From the NCBI RefSeq assembly GCF_015689335.1, contig NZ_CP065053.1:3038001-3102000 (forward strand): a stretch of DNA of 64,000 bases. The letters run 5' to 3'. Below the pieces are notes generated by a model. That model ran no database searches and was not told where the DNA came from. It saw nothing but the letters and a program-made list of their open reading frames with translations. The DNA is from Massilia antarctica (GTDB lineage: Bacteria; Pseudomonadota; Gammaproteobacteria; Burkholderiales; Burkholderiaceae_D). This document shows, one piece after another, positions 16,500-26,565 of the stretch. A program made the position numbers and the translations under genes. How positions within the stretch are numbered: position 1 is the first letter of the stretch; each line of letters begins with the position of its first letter.

Positions 16500-19400
16500 A
16501 TGGCAAAGCGTTGTATGACCGTTGAACTTCCCCGCGCCGCCGCGCTGCCGGCCGCGCCGCCGGCCGGCAGCGGCGCGGCCATCACGCCGCGCTGCCTGTC
16601 GATCGACCTCGAAGTGGGCGTGCACGATGGCCTCATCCATCAGTTCGCCGCCGTGCGCGGCGACAGCGGCGCCGCCTTCGTCTTCAAGCAGGGTGACTTG
16701 GACGCGGCGCTGGCGCGGCTCGACGATTTCGCGGACCCGGTCGCCTTCCTGCTCGGACACAAGCTGATCGACTTCGATGCGCCCCGCCTGGCTGCTGTGG
16801 CACCGCAACTGCGCCTGCTCAAGCTGCCGATGGTCGATACCCTGCGCCTGAACCCGCTCGCATTTCCGCGCCACCCGTATCATCATCTGGTCAAGCATTA
16901 CAAGGAAGGCCAGTTGCAGCGCGGCAGCCTGAACGACCCCGAAGCCGACGCCCGCCTGACCCTGCGCCTGTTCGCCGACCAGCTGGCCGCCCTGCGCGAG
17001 ATGCACGACAGCGCCCCCGGGCTGCTGCTGGCCTGGCACTGGCTCACCAGCAGCGCCGATACCCTGTCCGGCCTCAATTCCCTGTTCATGATGGTGCGGC
17101 GCGGCGCACGCCCGAGCGACGCCGACGCCATCGGCGCCATCCTCAAGCGCCTCGACGGACAGGCCTGCCTGGTGCAGGCGCGCGCCATCGCCGCCGACGC
17201 CGCCAACCTGGGCTGGGCGTTGGCGTATGCGCTGGCCTGGCTGTCGGTCGCGGGCGGCAATTCGGTCATGCCGCCCTGGGTGCGCCACCAGTTCCCGCAA
17301 GCGGCGCAACTGGTGCGGCGCCTGCGCGATAGCCCCTGCGAGGATCCGGCCTGCGCCTGGTGCGGCGAGCGCCATGACCCGCGCAAGGAACTCAAACGCT
17401 GGTTCGGCTTCGATGCCTTCCGCCCCGAACAGTGCGACAGCAAGGGCCGCCCCTTGCAGGAAACGATTGTCGAGGCGGCCATGCGCGGACGCCATGTGCT
17501 CGGCATCCTGCCGACCGGCACCGGCAAATCGCTGTGCTACCAGATTCCGGCGCTGTCGCGCTACGACAAGAGCGGCGCGCTGACCGTGGTCATCTCGCCG
17601 CTGGTGGCGCTGATGGCCGACCAGGTGGCCGGGCTGGAAGCGCGCGGCATCAGCTGCGCCGTGGCGATCAACGGTCTGCTGTCGATCCCGGAGCGGGCCG
17701 CCGCGCTGGACCGGGTGCGCCTGGGCGACGCCGGCATCGTCATCGTTTCGCCCGAGCAGCTGCGCAGCCGCGCGCTGCGGCGCGTGCTCGAACAGCGCGA
17801 GATCGGCGCCTGGGTGCTTGACGAAGCGCACTGCATCTCGAAATGGGGCCACGATTTCCGTCCCGATTACCGCTATGTGGGCCGCTTCATCCGCGAGCGC
17901 GCCGGCGGCGCCGCCATTGCACCGGTGCTGTGCCTGACCGCCACCGCCAAGCCGGACGTGGTGGCCGACATGCTGGCCCATTTTCGCCACAAGGTCGGCA
18001 TCGAACTATTGGCCTGCGACGGCGGCGCCAGCCGCGACAACCTCGATTTTTCCGTGCTGCCGACCACACCCGCCGAAAAATTCGCCCACATCTACCAGAC
18101 CCTCGAAGCGCAGCTGCCGGCCGATGCGCCGGGCGGCGCCATCGTTTACTGCGCGACCAAAAAAAACAGACCGAGGAAGTGTCGGCCTTCCTGCGCAGGA
18201 AAGGCGTGAACGCGGGCCATTTCCATGCCGGCTTGCGCGGCCAGGTCAAGAAAGACATGCAGCACGCCTTCATCAGCGGCGCCATGAAGGTGATCGCCGC
18301 CACCAATGCCTTCGGCATGGGCATCGACAAGCCGGATGTGCGCCTGGTGATCCACGCCGACATTCCCGGCTCGCTCGAAAACTACCTGCAGGAAGCCGGA
18401 CGGGCGGGGCGCGACCGGGCCCAGGCCCTGTGCGTGCTGCTCTACACGGCGGAAGACGTGGAGCGCCAGTTCGGCATGTCGGCCCGTTCGCGCCTGTCGC
18501 AGCAGGACATCCAGACCGTTCTGCGCGCGATCAAGCGCCTGGAGCGCAAGAAGCATGGCGACGGCGACATCATCGCCACCGCCGGCGAAATCCTGAGCGA
18601 GGATATCGACGGCGCCTTCGAGCGCGACTCGGCCACCGACGACACCCGCGTGCGCACCGCCATCGCCTGGCTGGAAGAAGCGCGCCTGCTCACGCGCGAA
18701 GAAAACCAGGTGCAGATCTTTCCATCGTCGCTGCGCGTGGCCTCGGTCGAGGAAGCCGAGGCCAGGCTGGCCGCCAGCGCGCTGTTCGGGCAGCACCGCG
18801 ATGCGCTGCTCAACCTGGTGCGCACCCTGATCGCGGCCGACGCCGACGAGGGCGTGTCCACCGACGACTTGATGAACGCCTCGGGCCTGTCGGCCGAGAA
18901 GGTGCGCGCCGCCCTGTACGACCTGGAGAAATGCGGCATCGCCAGCAACGACACGGCCCTTACCGCCTTCGTGCACGTGGCGGTGGAGCGCTCCTCGAAA
19001 CGTTTGCTGGAACAGGCCAGCGCGCTCGAAGTGGCGCTGCTGGCCGACCTGCGCGAGCATGCGCCCGACCTGGCCAAGGGCGACGCTTCGGTGCTGCACC
19101 TGCGCCACGCCAGCCAGCGCCTGAAGGATGCCGGCCTGGCCGACGCCGTGCCCGAAAAAATCCTGCGCATCGTGCGCAGCCTGGCCAATGACGGCCATGG
19201 CGAGGACAGCGCCGGCAGCGTCAGCGTGCGCCAGCTCGACGCCGAGAGCCTGCAATTGACCTTGCAGCGCAACTGGAACGATATCGCGACCACCGCCGCG
19301 CTGCGGCGCGCTGCCGCCGCCACCTTGCTCGAGCACCTGATCGCGGTCTTGCCGGACGATGCGCGCGGCAACGACCAGCTGGCCGACACCTCGCTCGGCA

Positions 19401-21679
19401 AGCTGCTGGCCGCGCTCGGCAAGGATTTGCTGCTGGCGGAGCGCTTCAAGGCCTCGGGCCGGCTGGTCGACCGTGGCCTGCTGTGGCTGCACGAGCAGGG
19501 CGTGATCCGCCTTAACAAGGGGCTGGCGGTGTTCCGCCCGGCCATGACGATCCGCCTGGCGCAGGAAAAGCGCGGCTTTTACAAGGCCGACTTCGCGCCG
19601 CTGCAACTGCATTACGACGAACAGGTGGTACAGATCCACGTCATGGATGAATACGTGCGGCGCGGCCTGCAAAAGATGGCAGATGCACTGCAACTGGCCA
19701 TGGATTATTTCAGCATGGAGCGCGAGCAGTTCATCGGCCGCTGGCTGGGCGAGCGCGACAAGGAACTGGCGCGCCAGACCACGCCGGCCTCGTGGCGCGC
19801 GATCGTCGAGAGCCTCGACAACACGGCCCAGCAACGCATCGTGGCCGACGACCGCGAACGCACCAACGTGCTCACCCTGGCCGGGCCGGGATCGGGCAAG
19901 ACGCGCGTGCTGGTGCACCGCATCGCCTATCTGGTGCGGGTGCGGCGCGAAAACCCGCGCGCCATCCTGGTGCTCACCTATAACCGCCACGCCGCCGTCG
20001 AAATCCGCCAGCGCCTGGCCAGGCTGATCGGCGCCGACGCCAACGGCGTCATCGTGCTGACCTGCCACGCCCTGGCCATGCGCCTGGCCGGGATCAGCTT
20101 CGAGAAGCGGATCGGCGCCGACGATGAGCTGTTCAGGACCATCATCCCGCAGGCGCTGGCCTTGCTGGACGGGAGCGGCCTGGCGCCGCAGGAAGCGGAC
20201 GAGCAGCGCGACCGCCTGCTCGGTGCCTTCCGCTGGATACTGGTGGACGAATACCAGGATATCGGGCCGGACCAGTACGCGCTCATTTCGGCGCTGGCGG
20301 GCCGCAACAGCGCCGATGAAGACGCAAAACTGAGCCTGTTCGCGGTCGGCGACGACGACCAGAACATCTATTCCTTCAACGGCGCCTCGGTCGATTTCAT
20401 CCGCCGCTTCGAGCACGATTACAGCGCCAGGCCGGCCTACCTGACCGAGAATTACCGTTCGACCCGGCATATCATCGATTGCGCCAACCAGCTGATCGCG
20501 CCGGCGCGCGCGCGCATGAAAAGCGCGCACCCGATCAGCATCGACTGCGCGCGCGGCCAGGCCGATGCCGGCGGCGCGTGGCAGCAGCGCGACCCGGTCG
20601 GCCAGGGCCGGGTGCAGATCATCGACGCCGGCGCCGACGATGTGAGCCAAGCGCTGGCCGTGATGGCCGAACTGCAGCGCCTGGCCGCGCTGGACCCGGC
20701 GTGGGACTGGGCCGGCGTGGCCATCATCGCGCGCGAGTGGAAAACCTTGGAGCCCTTGCGCACGTACTGCATGCTCAACGCGATCCCGGTGCAGCTGGCT
20801 AACGAAGACATGGTGCAGTTCTGGCGCCTGCGCGAAACCCAGGCGCTGGTGCGCTGGCTGCAAGGGCGCGCCGCGGCGCTGGTCGACAGCGCGGCGATCG
20901 AGGCCTGGCTGGCCACCCGGCCGCAGAATGCCTGGCTGGCGCTGTTGCGCCAGGCGGTCCAGGAGTACGCGCTGGACACGGGAGGGGCGCAGCTGCCGGT
21001 GGACCATTGCATCGAATGGCTGGTCGACTGGGGCCGCGAAGCGCGCCGCCGCCAGAGCGCATTGCTGCTGTCGACCGCGCACAAGTCCAAAGGGCTCGAG
21101 TTCGACCACGTCGCCGTGCTTGATGGCCACTGGGACGCCTGCGGTCCGAACGACGATGCCGACGCGCCGCGCCGGCTGTATTACGTGGCCATGACGCGCG
21201 CACGCGCCACCTTGACCCTGGCGCGTTTTTCGCCGTCGCGCGTGCGCCGCGCCAGCCTGGCGGACGAGTTGGGGGAGGCCTCTTGGCTGCTGCGGCGCGC
21301 GCCCGTGGCGCCGGCGGCGCCGCCACCCGCCATGCGGCGCCGCTACCTGCAGCTTGGGATGCAGGATGTCGATATCGGCTTCGCGGGGCGGATGGCGCAG
21401 GACGACCCGGTGCACCGCGCCATCGCCGCGTTGCGCATCGGTGAGCCGCTCGCACTACGTGAAGGCAAAACCAGATGGGAACTGGCCACGCCGGGCGGCG
21501 TGCTGGTGGGGCAATTGGTCAAGTCGTTCACGCCGCCGCCCGGGATGCGCTGCGTGGCGGGGCGGGTGGCGGCCATCGTGGAGCGGCGCGCGGGCGATGG
21601 CGCCGCCGAGTACCAGCGCCTGTGCCGCTGCGCGACGTGGGAGCTGGTGCTGCCCGAGCTGGTGTTCGAGCCGGCCTAG
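16500..21679 (+). CDS. DEDD exonuclease-RecQ-UvrD fusion helicase, frame broken at an A8 run
   Basis: A giant DNA helicase gene read in two frames joined at 18159-18166. Frame 1 (16500-18209) begins with a DnaQ-like exonuclease domain: SIDLEV gives Asp36/Glu38, GHKLIDFD gives Asp91, and NDPEAD gives later acids. A Cys cluster C280-x4-C-x2-C-x3-H follows. RecQ motifs come next, Walker A LPTGTGKS near 337-344 and DEAHCISKWGHDFRPDY at 441. Frame 2 continues with FHAGL, FGMGIDKPDVR and QEAGRAGRDR, then a complete UvrD/Rep helicase: LAGPGSGKT (Lys about 1134 in the joined protein), VDEYQDI, GDDDQNIYSFNG, STAHKSKGLEF and YYVAMTRAR. A -1 shift or one extra A joins the halves into about 1,726 residues. 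Whether this is sequencing error, mutation or programmed shift cannot be decided here. Confidence 0.85.
18156..18167 (+). other. A8 run: frameshift or slippage site in the helicase gene
   Basis: Frame-1 codons read ACC AAA AAA AAC. The last seven bases of the run plus C form A-AAA-AAC, a classical -1 slippery heptamer. A -1 shift gives CAG ACC GAG (Gln-Thr-Glu), continuing RecQ homology without loss. Nine A residues would give the same protein with no shift. Eight A also suffices for RNA-polymerase slippage. Confidence 0.7.
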
Positions 21680-21681
21680 CC

Positions 21682-23430
21682 TCAGTGCCCGCTTTTCTGC
21701 ACCAGCGCGCTGCCCACCCCGTGGCGCTTGCCTTCGCTGACCGCCGTCACGCTGCCGTCGGCATTGAAAACGATGGCATTGGCCGCGCCGATTTCTTCCG
21801 GCTTTGTGTGCCATTTGTAGCCGAGTTTTTCCAGTGCCAGCGCCTGGGCGCTGCCGGCAAAACCGGGCTCGCTGTCGGTCACGGCATCGTTGCGCTGGCT
21901 CAGGCGCGGAGCATTGATAGCCTGGTCCATCGGCATGCCGAAGTCGACGTGATTGACGATGGTTTGCAGCACCGTGGTGATGATGGTGGCGCCGCCCGGG
22001 CTGCCGACGGTAAACGCCGGCTTGCCGTTGCGTAGCGCAATGGTCGGCGCCATGCTGCTGCGCGGGCGCTTGCCCGCTTCCGGCACGTTCGGGTGCGGGC
22101 CGCTGAAATCGAAATCCGTCAATTCATTATTGAGCAAGAAGCCGTAGCCCGGCACCACGATGCCGCTGCCGCCCCAGGATTCGATGGTGAAGGTGTAGGC
22201 CACCACATTGCCTTCCTTGTCAGATACGGCCAGGTGGGTGGTGTGGGCGCTGTCGGCCAGCAGGCGCGCGGCCTGCGGACGCTGCGGCACGCTGGGGTCG
22301 TTCTGGAAGGGATACGGATCGCCCGCCAGCGCCTTGGCGCCTGCGCGCTCGGCATTCATCTGGGCGCGCCGGCGCGCCGCGTAATCCTTGCTGAGCAGGC
22401 CGGCCACCGGCGCGTCGACGTATTCGGGATCGGCCAGGTAGGCGTTGCGGTCGGCAAAGGCCAGGCGGCTCGCTTCCAGGTAAAGATGCTCGGCGCTGGC
22501 GCGCGGCAGGGCCTTGAGGTTGTAGCTTTCGAGCAGGTTGAGCGCTTCGCCGATGGCGATGCCGCCGCTGCTCGGCAGGGGCATGCCGTACAGTTCGTAG
22601 CCGCGGTAGGTGGTTTTCACCGGCGGGCGGATGCGCGCTTCGTAGTTGGCCAGGTCGGCCAGGGTCATGGTGCCGGCGCGCACGCGCACCCCGGCCGCTA
22701 CCGGCGGCTTGAGCACCGTATCGACGATGGCGCGCGCGATCGGCCCCTGGTAAAAGGCTTTCTGGCCCTGGGCGCCGATCTCGCGGTAAGCCTTGGCCAG
22801 GCCGGGGTTCTTCAGCAAGGCGCCGACCGGCAGGGGCTTGCCGTCTTTCAGGTAGAGGGCGCTGCTGCTGCCAAACAGCGCAAATTTTTTCTGGTTCTCG
22901 GCGCTCATGCGGTGGAAGTTCTCGCTCACCGCGAAGCCCTTGGTGGCCACGCCGATGGCCGGCGCGAGTACCTGCTTGAACGACATGGTGCCGTAGCGGC
23001 TCAGCGCTTCATGCCAGCCGCGCACGGTGCCGGGCACGCCGACCGAGGCGCCGCTGGCGAGCGTGGCCTCGAAGTCGCTATCCTTGCCGTTTTCCTGGAA
23101 TATGGTGGGGGTGATGCTGGCCGGCGCCGTTTCGCGGTGATCGACCGTGATCACGCGCTTGTCCTTGGCCAGGTAAATTACCATGAAACCGCCGCCGCCG
23201 ATGCCGCAGCTGTAGGGATCGGTCACGCCCAGGGTGGCGGCGGCGGCGACGGCGGCGTCGATCGCATTGCCGCCCTTGTCTAGAATGGCCATGGCCGCTT
23301 GCGACGCCTGTTCACTGATGGTGGCGACCGCGCCGCCGGTGCCGCTTGCCACCGGGGTCCTGGCATGGGCCAGGGGAATGATCAGGATGAGGGAACAGGC
23401 GAGGGCGAGGCGGCGGGCGGCGTGGGTCAT
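21682..23430 (-). CDS. ggt: Gamma-glutamyltransferase
   Basis: Periplasmic enzyme that cleaves or transfers the gamma-glutamyl group of glutathione. The 582-residue precursor has a signal peptide (LALACSLILIIPLAHA) and the two-subunit layout of the family. The self-cleaving nucleophile is the Thr in SAHTTHLAVSDKEGN. Substrate-binding features include VDHRETAPASI, PLPSSGGIAIGEALN, TIESWGGSGI, NNELTDF and RPRSSMAPTI followed by GSPGGATII. It ends three bases from the stop of the convergent helicase gene. A small lipoprotein gene lies upstream in the same direction. Confidence 0.95.
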   Translation of the reverse strand: MTHAARRLALACSLILIIPLAHARTPVASGTGGAVATISEQASQAAMAILDKGGNAIDAAVAAAATLGVTDPYSCGIGGGGFMVIYLAKDKRVITVDHRETAPASITPTIFQENGKDSDFEATLASGASVGVPGTVRGWHEALSRYGTMSFKQVLAPAIGVATKGFAVSENFHRMSAENQKKFALFGSSSALYLKDGKPLPVGALLKNPGLAKAYREIGAQGQKAFYQGPIARAIVDTVLKPPVAAGVRVRAGTMTLADLANYEARIRPPVKTTYRGYELYGMPLPSSGGIAIGEALNLLESYNLKALPRASAEHLYLEASRLAFADRNAYLADPEYVDAPVAGLLSKDYAARRRAQMNAERAGAKALAGDPYPFQNDPSVPQRPQAARLLADSAHTTHLAVSDKEGNVVAYTFTIESWGGSGIVVPGYGFLLNNELTDFDFSGPHPNVPEAGKRPRSSMAPTIALRNGKPAFTVGSPGGATIITTVLQTIVNHVDFGMPMDQAINAPRLSQRNDAVTDSEPGFAGSAQALALEKLGYKWHTKPEEIGAANAIVFNADGSVTAVSEGKRHGVGSALVQKSGH

Positions 23431-23452
23431 GTGGTCTGGTCGTCTTGGCGGC

Positions 23453-23878
23453 TTAGTGGCTTGGTGGTGAAGGCTGGCCGATGTTCAGGATGACCGGCTG
23501 GGCCTCGGGAGGCGGCGCCTTGCTGGGGCGCGGAGGCGGCGGGTCGATGGCCAGCGCGATGTTCAACTCGGGCCGCTGTAGCGATGCGTAGGCCGGCGCG
23601 GCTGGCTCCAGGGTGAACGGCTCGACCGCGGTAGGGTAAATCAAGGTGAAATAATAGACGATCTTGCCGGCGCTGATGCACACCACGTCGGGTGGGCAGC
23701 GGCTGTCTTCGACGCGCTCGTAGCGCAGGGTGGCATCCGGCGCCACCAGGGTGCTGTGTTGCGGCAACAAGGCAACCGTGCCGTTTTGTTTGGGACGCAT
23801 CAACTCTTCCTTCACTGGCGCGGCGCTGCAACTGGTAAACACCCCGGCGGCGGCGAACGCGAAAATCAACTTGTTCAT
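23453..23878 (-). CDS. Hypothetical small secreted protein or lipoprotein
   Basis: A 141-residue protein with an N-terminal signal MNKLIFAFAAAGVFTSCSAA; the Cys at residue 17 could be a lipobox Cys, though the -1 Ser is only acceptable. The core LRYERVEDSRCPPDVVCISAGK is a pattern seen in small conserved periplasmic proteins of unknown function, with two Cys spaced as CPPDVVC. The C-terminal third is Pro-rich (DPPPPRPSKAPPPEAQP). It lies 22 bases upstream of ggt on the same strand, so co-transcription is likely. I do not assign a function. Confidence 0.7.
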   Translation of the reverse strand: MNKLIFAFAAAGVFTSCSAAPVKEELMRPKQNGTVALLPQHSTLVAPDATLRYERVEDSRCPPDVVCISAGKIVYYFTLIYPTAVEPFTLEPAAPAYASLQRPELNIALAIDPPPPRPSKAPPPEAQPVILNIGQPSPPSH

Positions 23879-23981
23879 GATGGCTCCTCAGTAGTGGAAA
23901 GCCGATCATAGATCATATCAATTTCGCCACTGTGTGGCCGCGCAATTGGCGAGCTGCGGCGCCGCGTGCCCATCGGCAAGG

Positions 23982-24006
23982 CTGGAGCCGGCCATGCCGG
24001 CTCCAG
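23982..24006 (-). terminator. Perfect hairpin after the first PEP-CTERM gene
   Basis: CTGGAGCCGGC/GCCGGCTCCAG form an 11-base-pair stem around CAT, ten bases downstream of the PEP-CTERM stop on the reverse strand. There is no T-run, so it is either a Rho-dependent end or a stability hairpin. Confidence 0.5.
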
Positions 24007-24015
24007 GTATGGCGC

Positions 24016-24753
24016 TCAGGCCACGCTATCCTGCAGGCGCCGACGGGTGCGGCGGGTCAGGCCGATCACGGCCAGGCCGAGCGCCAGCATGGCGTAGGTT
24101 CCCGGTTCCGGCACGGCCGCGGTGTAGACGGTCAGGGTCGGGTTGAGCACGCTCAAGCCAGAGCGCGAATCCTGGCGGTGGACGACGCCGTCGGGCGTGG
24201 TCCAGACCGCCGGGGCGGCGAACAAGGTCATGCTGCTGTTCAAGGAGAGGGTCATCACGTCCCTGAGCGTCAGGTTGGCGGCGCTGAACACGAAGGAATC
24301 GTTGCCATTGAGCTTGTTGACACTGCGGTTGCCCTGGCTGCTCCAGTCGTCCGCGCCGCTGGCGAACAGGCTGACCGAGCCGCGATTGGTGGCCGTCCCG
24401 GCGCCAGCCAGGCCGCCCGGCGCCACGGCAGGGTCGAGGGTGCCGGCGAAGGTGGCCGAGAAGGAATAGCCGGTGACCTGGTAGCCGGCACGCACCGCAA
24501 ATGTCATGTCGGCGGAATAAGCGTCGCCGGCGGCATCGCTGGTGCTGAGGGCCATGCTGCTGGCAAAATCGCTGAAGCGGATCGTGGTCGCGCCGGCCAC
24601 GTCGGACACGAGCACGTCGGCCAGCGCCGAATCGGGATTGGTGAAAGTGAAGCCGGTCGCTTCGATGACGGTCGGCGCAGCCGATGCCGTGGCGGACGCA
24701 AAAGCCAGCGCCACGGCGCCCATCTGCAATGTAAACAAGTTCATCGGTTCCAT
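24016..24753 (-). CDS. PEP-CTERM sorting domain protein
   Basis: A 245-residue secreted protein. The N-terminal signal ends near ASATASAAP. The middle is Ser/Thr/Asn-rich and predicted beta-type, with no recognised enzyme motif. The C-terminus has the exosortase signal VPEPGTYAMLALGLAVIGLTRRTRRR: a PEP motif, a membrane helix and a basic tail. Such proteins are processed by exosortase, usually with exopolysaccharide. Two close ATGs (24753 and 24744) are both possible. The final RRLQDSVA is nearly repeated in the next gene (KRLQDSLDA), suggesting a family expansion. Confidence 0.8.
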   Translation of the reverse strand: MEPMNLFTLQMGAVALAFASATASAAPTVIEATGFTFTNPDSALADVLVSDVAGATTIRFSDFASSMALSTSDAAGDAYSADMTFAVRAGYQVTGYSFSATFAGTLDPAVAPGGLAGAGTATNRGSVSLFASGADDWSSQGNRSVNKLNGNDSFVFSAANLTLRDVMTLSLNSSMTLFAAPAVWTTPDGVVHRQDSRSGLSVLNPTLTVYTAAVPEPGTYAMLALGLAVIGLTRRTRRRLQDSVA

Positions 24754-24923
24754 TTCTTTTTCAGTGTCACATCGACGAACGCCGCAACGGCGCTCCTGGG
24801 TAGCCATCATAGTCGAGGGCCAGCCGGGCATCAAAGCATAACATTGTAAGAAAGGTATTGGGCGCGGCAGCGCGCTCGATTGCCACGCAAGGCCGCCAGC
24901 CGGGGACGCGGCGGCTCGCGGCT

Positions 24924-25421
24924 TTACGCGTCGAGGCTGTCCTGCAGGCGCTTGCGGGTGCCGCGCGTGAAGACGATGACGGCCACGCCGGCGGCGAGCA
25001 TCACATAGGTTTCCGGTTCCGGGACCGATTGCGAGGCCACGCTCGGACGCGCGCCGGTGGCGCTGAAACCGCTTCCTGCTTGCTTGGCATAGCTGGCGCG
25101 CACGTCCGCAAAGCCGTGGCGCGCGCCGGAGCCGCCCCACGCCGGCACAGTGCCGTTGGCGTAGGCGCCGATGGCGCCGCTCAGGTCGATTTCGGCGGGG
25201 AGCGCCGCCTCGCCAGGGCGCAAGTGCATGGCGCGGGTGACATCGCCCAGGCTGAACGCGCCGGCGCCGCGGTTGTCGGCCAGTTCGATGCCGGCGTGCT
25301 GGGCATACCGTTTGCTCAAATTGCTCAGGGCCGGGGACTCGATCAGGGCCGGTGCGGCGCCGGCCAGGCCGGGCGCCAGTACCAGGGCGGCCAGGCTTCG
25401 CGTCCATGTGAAATGTTTCAT
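24924..25421 (-). CDS. PEP-CTERM sorting domain protein, second
   Basis: A 165-residue secreted protein beginning MKHFTWTRSLAALVLAPGLAGAAP, a signal peptide. The C-terminus VPEPETYVMLAAGVAVIVFTRGTRKRLQ is a PEP-CTERM exosortase signal, although the last residue of the helix is followed by an unusual Thr-Arg-Gly-Thr spacing. No catalytic motif was recognised in the 110-residue mature body. It is upstream of the other PEP-CTERM gene on the same strand with a 170-base gap. Confidence 0.78.
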   Translation of the reverse strand: MKHFTWTRSLAALVLAPGLAGAAPALIESPALSNLSKRYAQHAGIELADNRGAGAFSLGDVTRAMHLRPGEAALPAEIDLSGAIGAYANGTVPAWGGSGARHGFADVRASYAKQAGSGFSATGARPSVASQSVPEPETYVMLAAGVAVIVFTRGTRKRLQDSLDA

Positions 25422-25544
25422 TTGCAGACTACCTATTCATATTTGGCTGTGAAAAAGGCTGTATCGGCGCGCGTGGCGGCTCGGGAGCCCATGTTATTGC
25501 CGCGCTCAGACACCGGCACGGTATGCATGATACGTCAAAGTCGG

Positions 25545-25582
25545 ATTATAAATATGTAATCAAGTGTATTGACTTGTACAAG
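25545..25582 (-). promoter_or_regulatory. Promoter region of the second PEP-CTERM gene with CTTGTACAAG palindrome
   Basis: On the reverse strand, TATAAT (25550-25545) is a perfect -10 element 124 bases before the gene. A perfect ten-base palindrome CTTGTACAAG (25573-25582) lies at the -35 position, where no normal -35 hexamer is visible. This suggests activator- or repressor-dependent transcription. Confidence 0.5.
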
Positions 25583-25602
25583 CTTGACGATCTGTACCGA
25601 CG

Positions 25603-25636
25603 AAAAAAATGCCGCCTAGTCTACACCAGGCGGCAT
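25603..25636 (-). terminator. Rho-independent terminator of rpoH
   Basis: Stem ATGCCGCCT/AGGCGGCAT (nine pairs, ten-base loop) is followed on the reverse strand by a run of seven U. It lies 30 bases after the rpoH stop and matches a textbook intrinsic terminator. Confidence 0.85.
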
Positions 25637-25665
25637 CGGCGCGGGGGCGCCAGGCGTGCGCGGGC

Positions 25666-26565
25666 TCAAATATAAGCCGACAGCGCACCTTTCATTTTCT
25701 TCAAGGCAGCACTTTCGATCTGGCGGATGCGCTCGGCGGAGACGCCGAATTCGTCCGCCAGCGCGTGCAGGGTGGCGCCGGAACCGTCGTCGTTGGCCAG
25801 CCAGCGCGCTTCGACGATGCGGCGCGAACGGGCGTCGAGCTTGCCCAGCGCCGTTTCCAGCCCTTCCGACTGCAGGCGCGTGACCTGTTCGGCTTCGAGC
25901 ACCTTGGTCGGCTCGGACAGGTCCGAGGACAGGTAGGCGATCGGCGAGAACTTGTCGTCTTCGTCGTCGGTCGGCGCTTCGAGGGCGATGTCGCGGCCCG
26001 ACAGGCGCGTTTCCATTTCGATCACTTCTTCGCGCTTGACGTCGAGCAGCTTGGCCAGCGCATCGATCTGGGTCGGGGTCATGGCGTCCAGGCCCTGCTT
26101 GTTGCTGCGCAGGTTGAAGAACAGCTTGCGCTGGGCTTTGGTCGTGGCGACCTTGACCAGGCGCCAGTTCTTCAGGATGTACTCATGCATTTCGGCCTTG
26201 ATCCAGTGCATGGCGTACGACACCAGGCGCACGCCCTGGTCCGGATCGAAACGCTTGACCGCCTTCATCAGGCCGATATTGCCTTCTTGAATCAAATCGG
26301 CGTGGGGCAAGCCATAACCGAGGTAGCCGCGCGCGATCGAGACCACCAGGCGCAGGTGCGACAGCACCAGCTCCTGCGCGGCGGCGAGATCGTTATTCTT
26401 TTGCAGGCGCTGGGCCAGGGAAATCTCTTCCTCGTGGGTCAGCATCGGCAGGCGGTTGACCGCCGAGATATAGGCATCGATATTGCCCAGATTGCCGGTG
26501 AAACCGAGTCCTAAAGCACGATTGCCGGTCGGAACCAATGCGGATTGTGCGGACAACGTCATCAT
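25666..26565 (-). CDS. rpoH: RNA polymerase sigma-32 factor (heat shock)
   Basis: Heat-shock sigma factor of 299 residues that directs RNA polymerase to chaperone and protease genes. It has region 2 (DLIQEGNIGLMKAVKRFDP and VSYAMHWIKAEMHEYIL), the RpoH box KAQRKLFFNLR, and region 4 ending with EFGVSAERIRQIESAALKKMK. I start at ATG 26565, preceded on the reverse strand by GAGGAA; the open frame upstream is the untranslated leader. The leader of about 115 bases could fold as a thermosensor. A CIRCE operator covers the promoter, so HrcA control is likely. Confidence 0.95.
   Translation of the reverse strand: MMTLSAQSALVPTGNRALGLGFTGNLGNIDAYISAVNRLPMLTHEEEISLAQRLQKNNDLAAAQELVLSHLRLVVSIARGYLGYGLPHADLIQEGNIGLMKAVKRFDPDQGVRLVSYAMHWIKAEMHEYILKNWRLVKVATTKAQRKLFFNLRSNKQGLDAMTPTQIDALAKLLDVKREEVIEMETRLSGRDIALEAPTDDEDDKFSPIAYLSSDLSEPTKVLEAEQVTRLQSEGLETALGKLDARSRRIVEARWLANDDGSGATLHALADEFGVSAERIRQIESAALKKMKGALSAYI

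Noticed and set aside
15759..17990. Long reverse-strand open frame of 743 codons
   Set aside because: It spans the TerD terminator and two unrelated forward genes and shows no protein family; it is a composition artefact.
18146..21415. Very long reverse-strand open frame (over 1,000 codons) opposite the UvrD part
   Set aside because: It is the antisense shadow of a GC-rich gene: low-complexity Ala/Arg/Gly/Gln-rich, no domain, while the forward strand has all helicase motifs.
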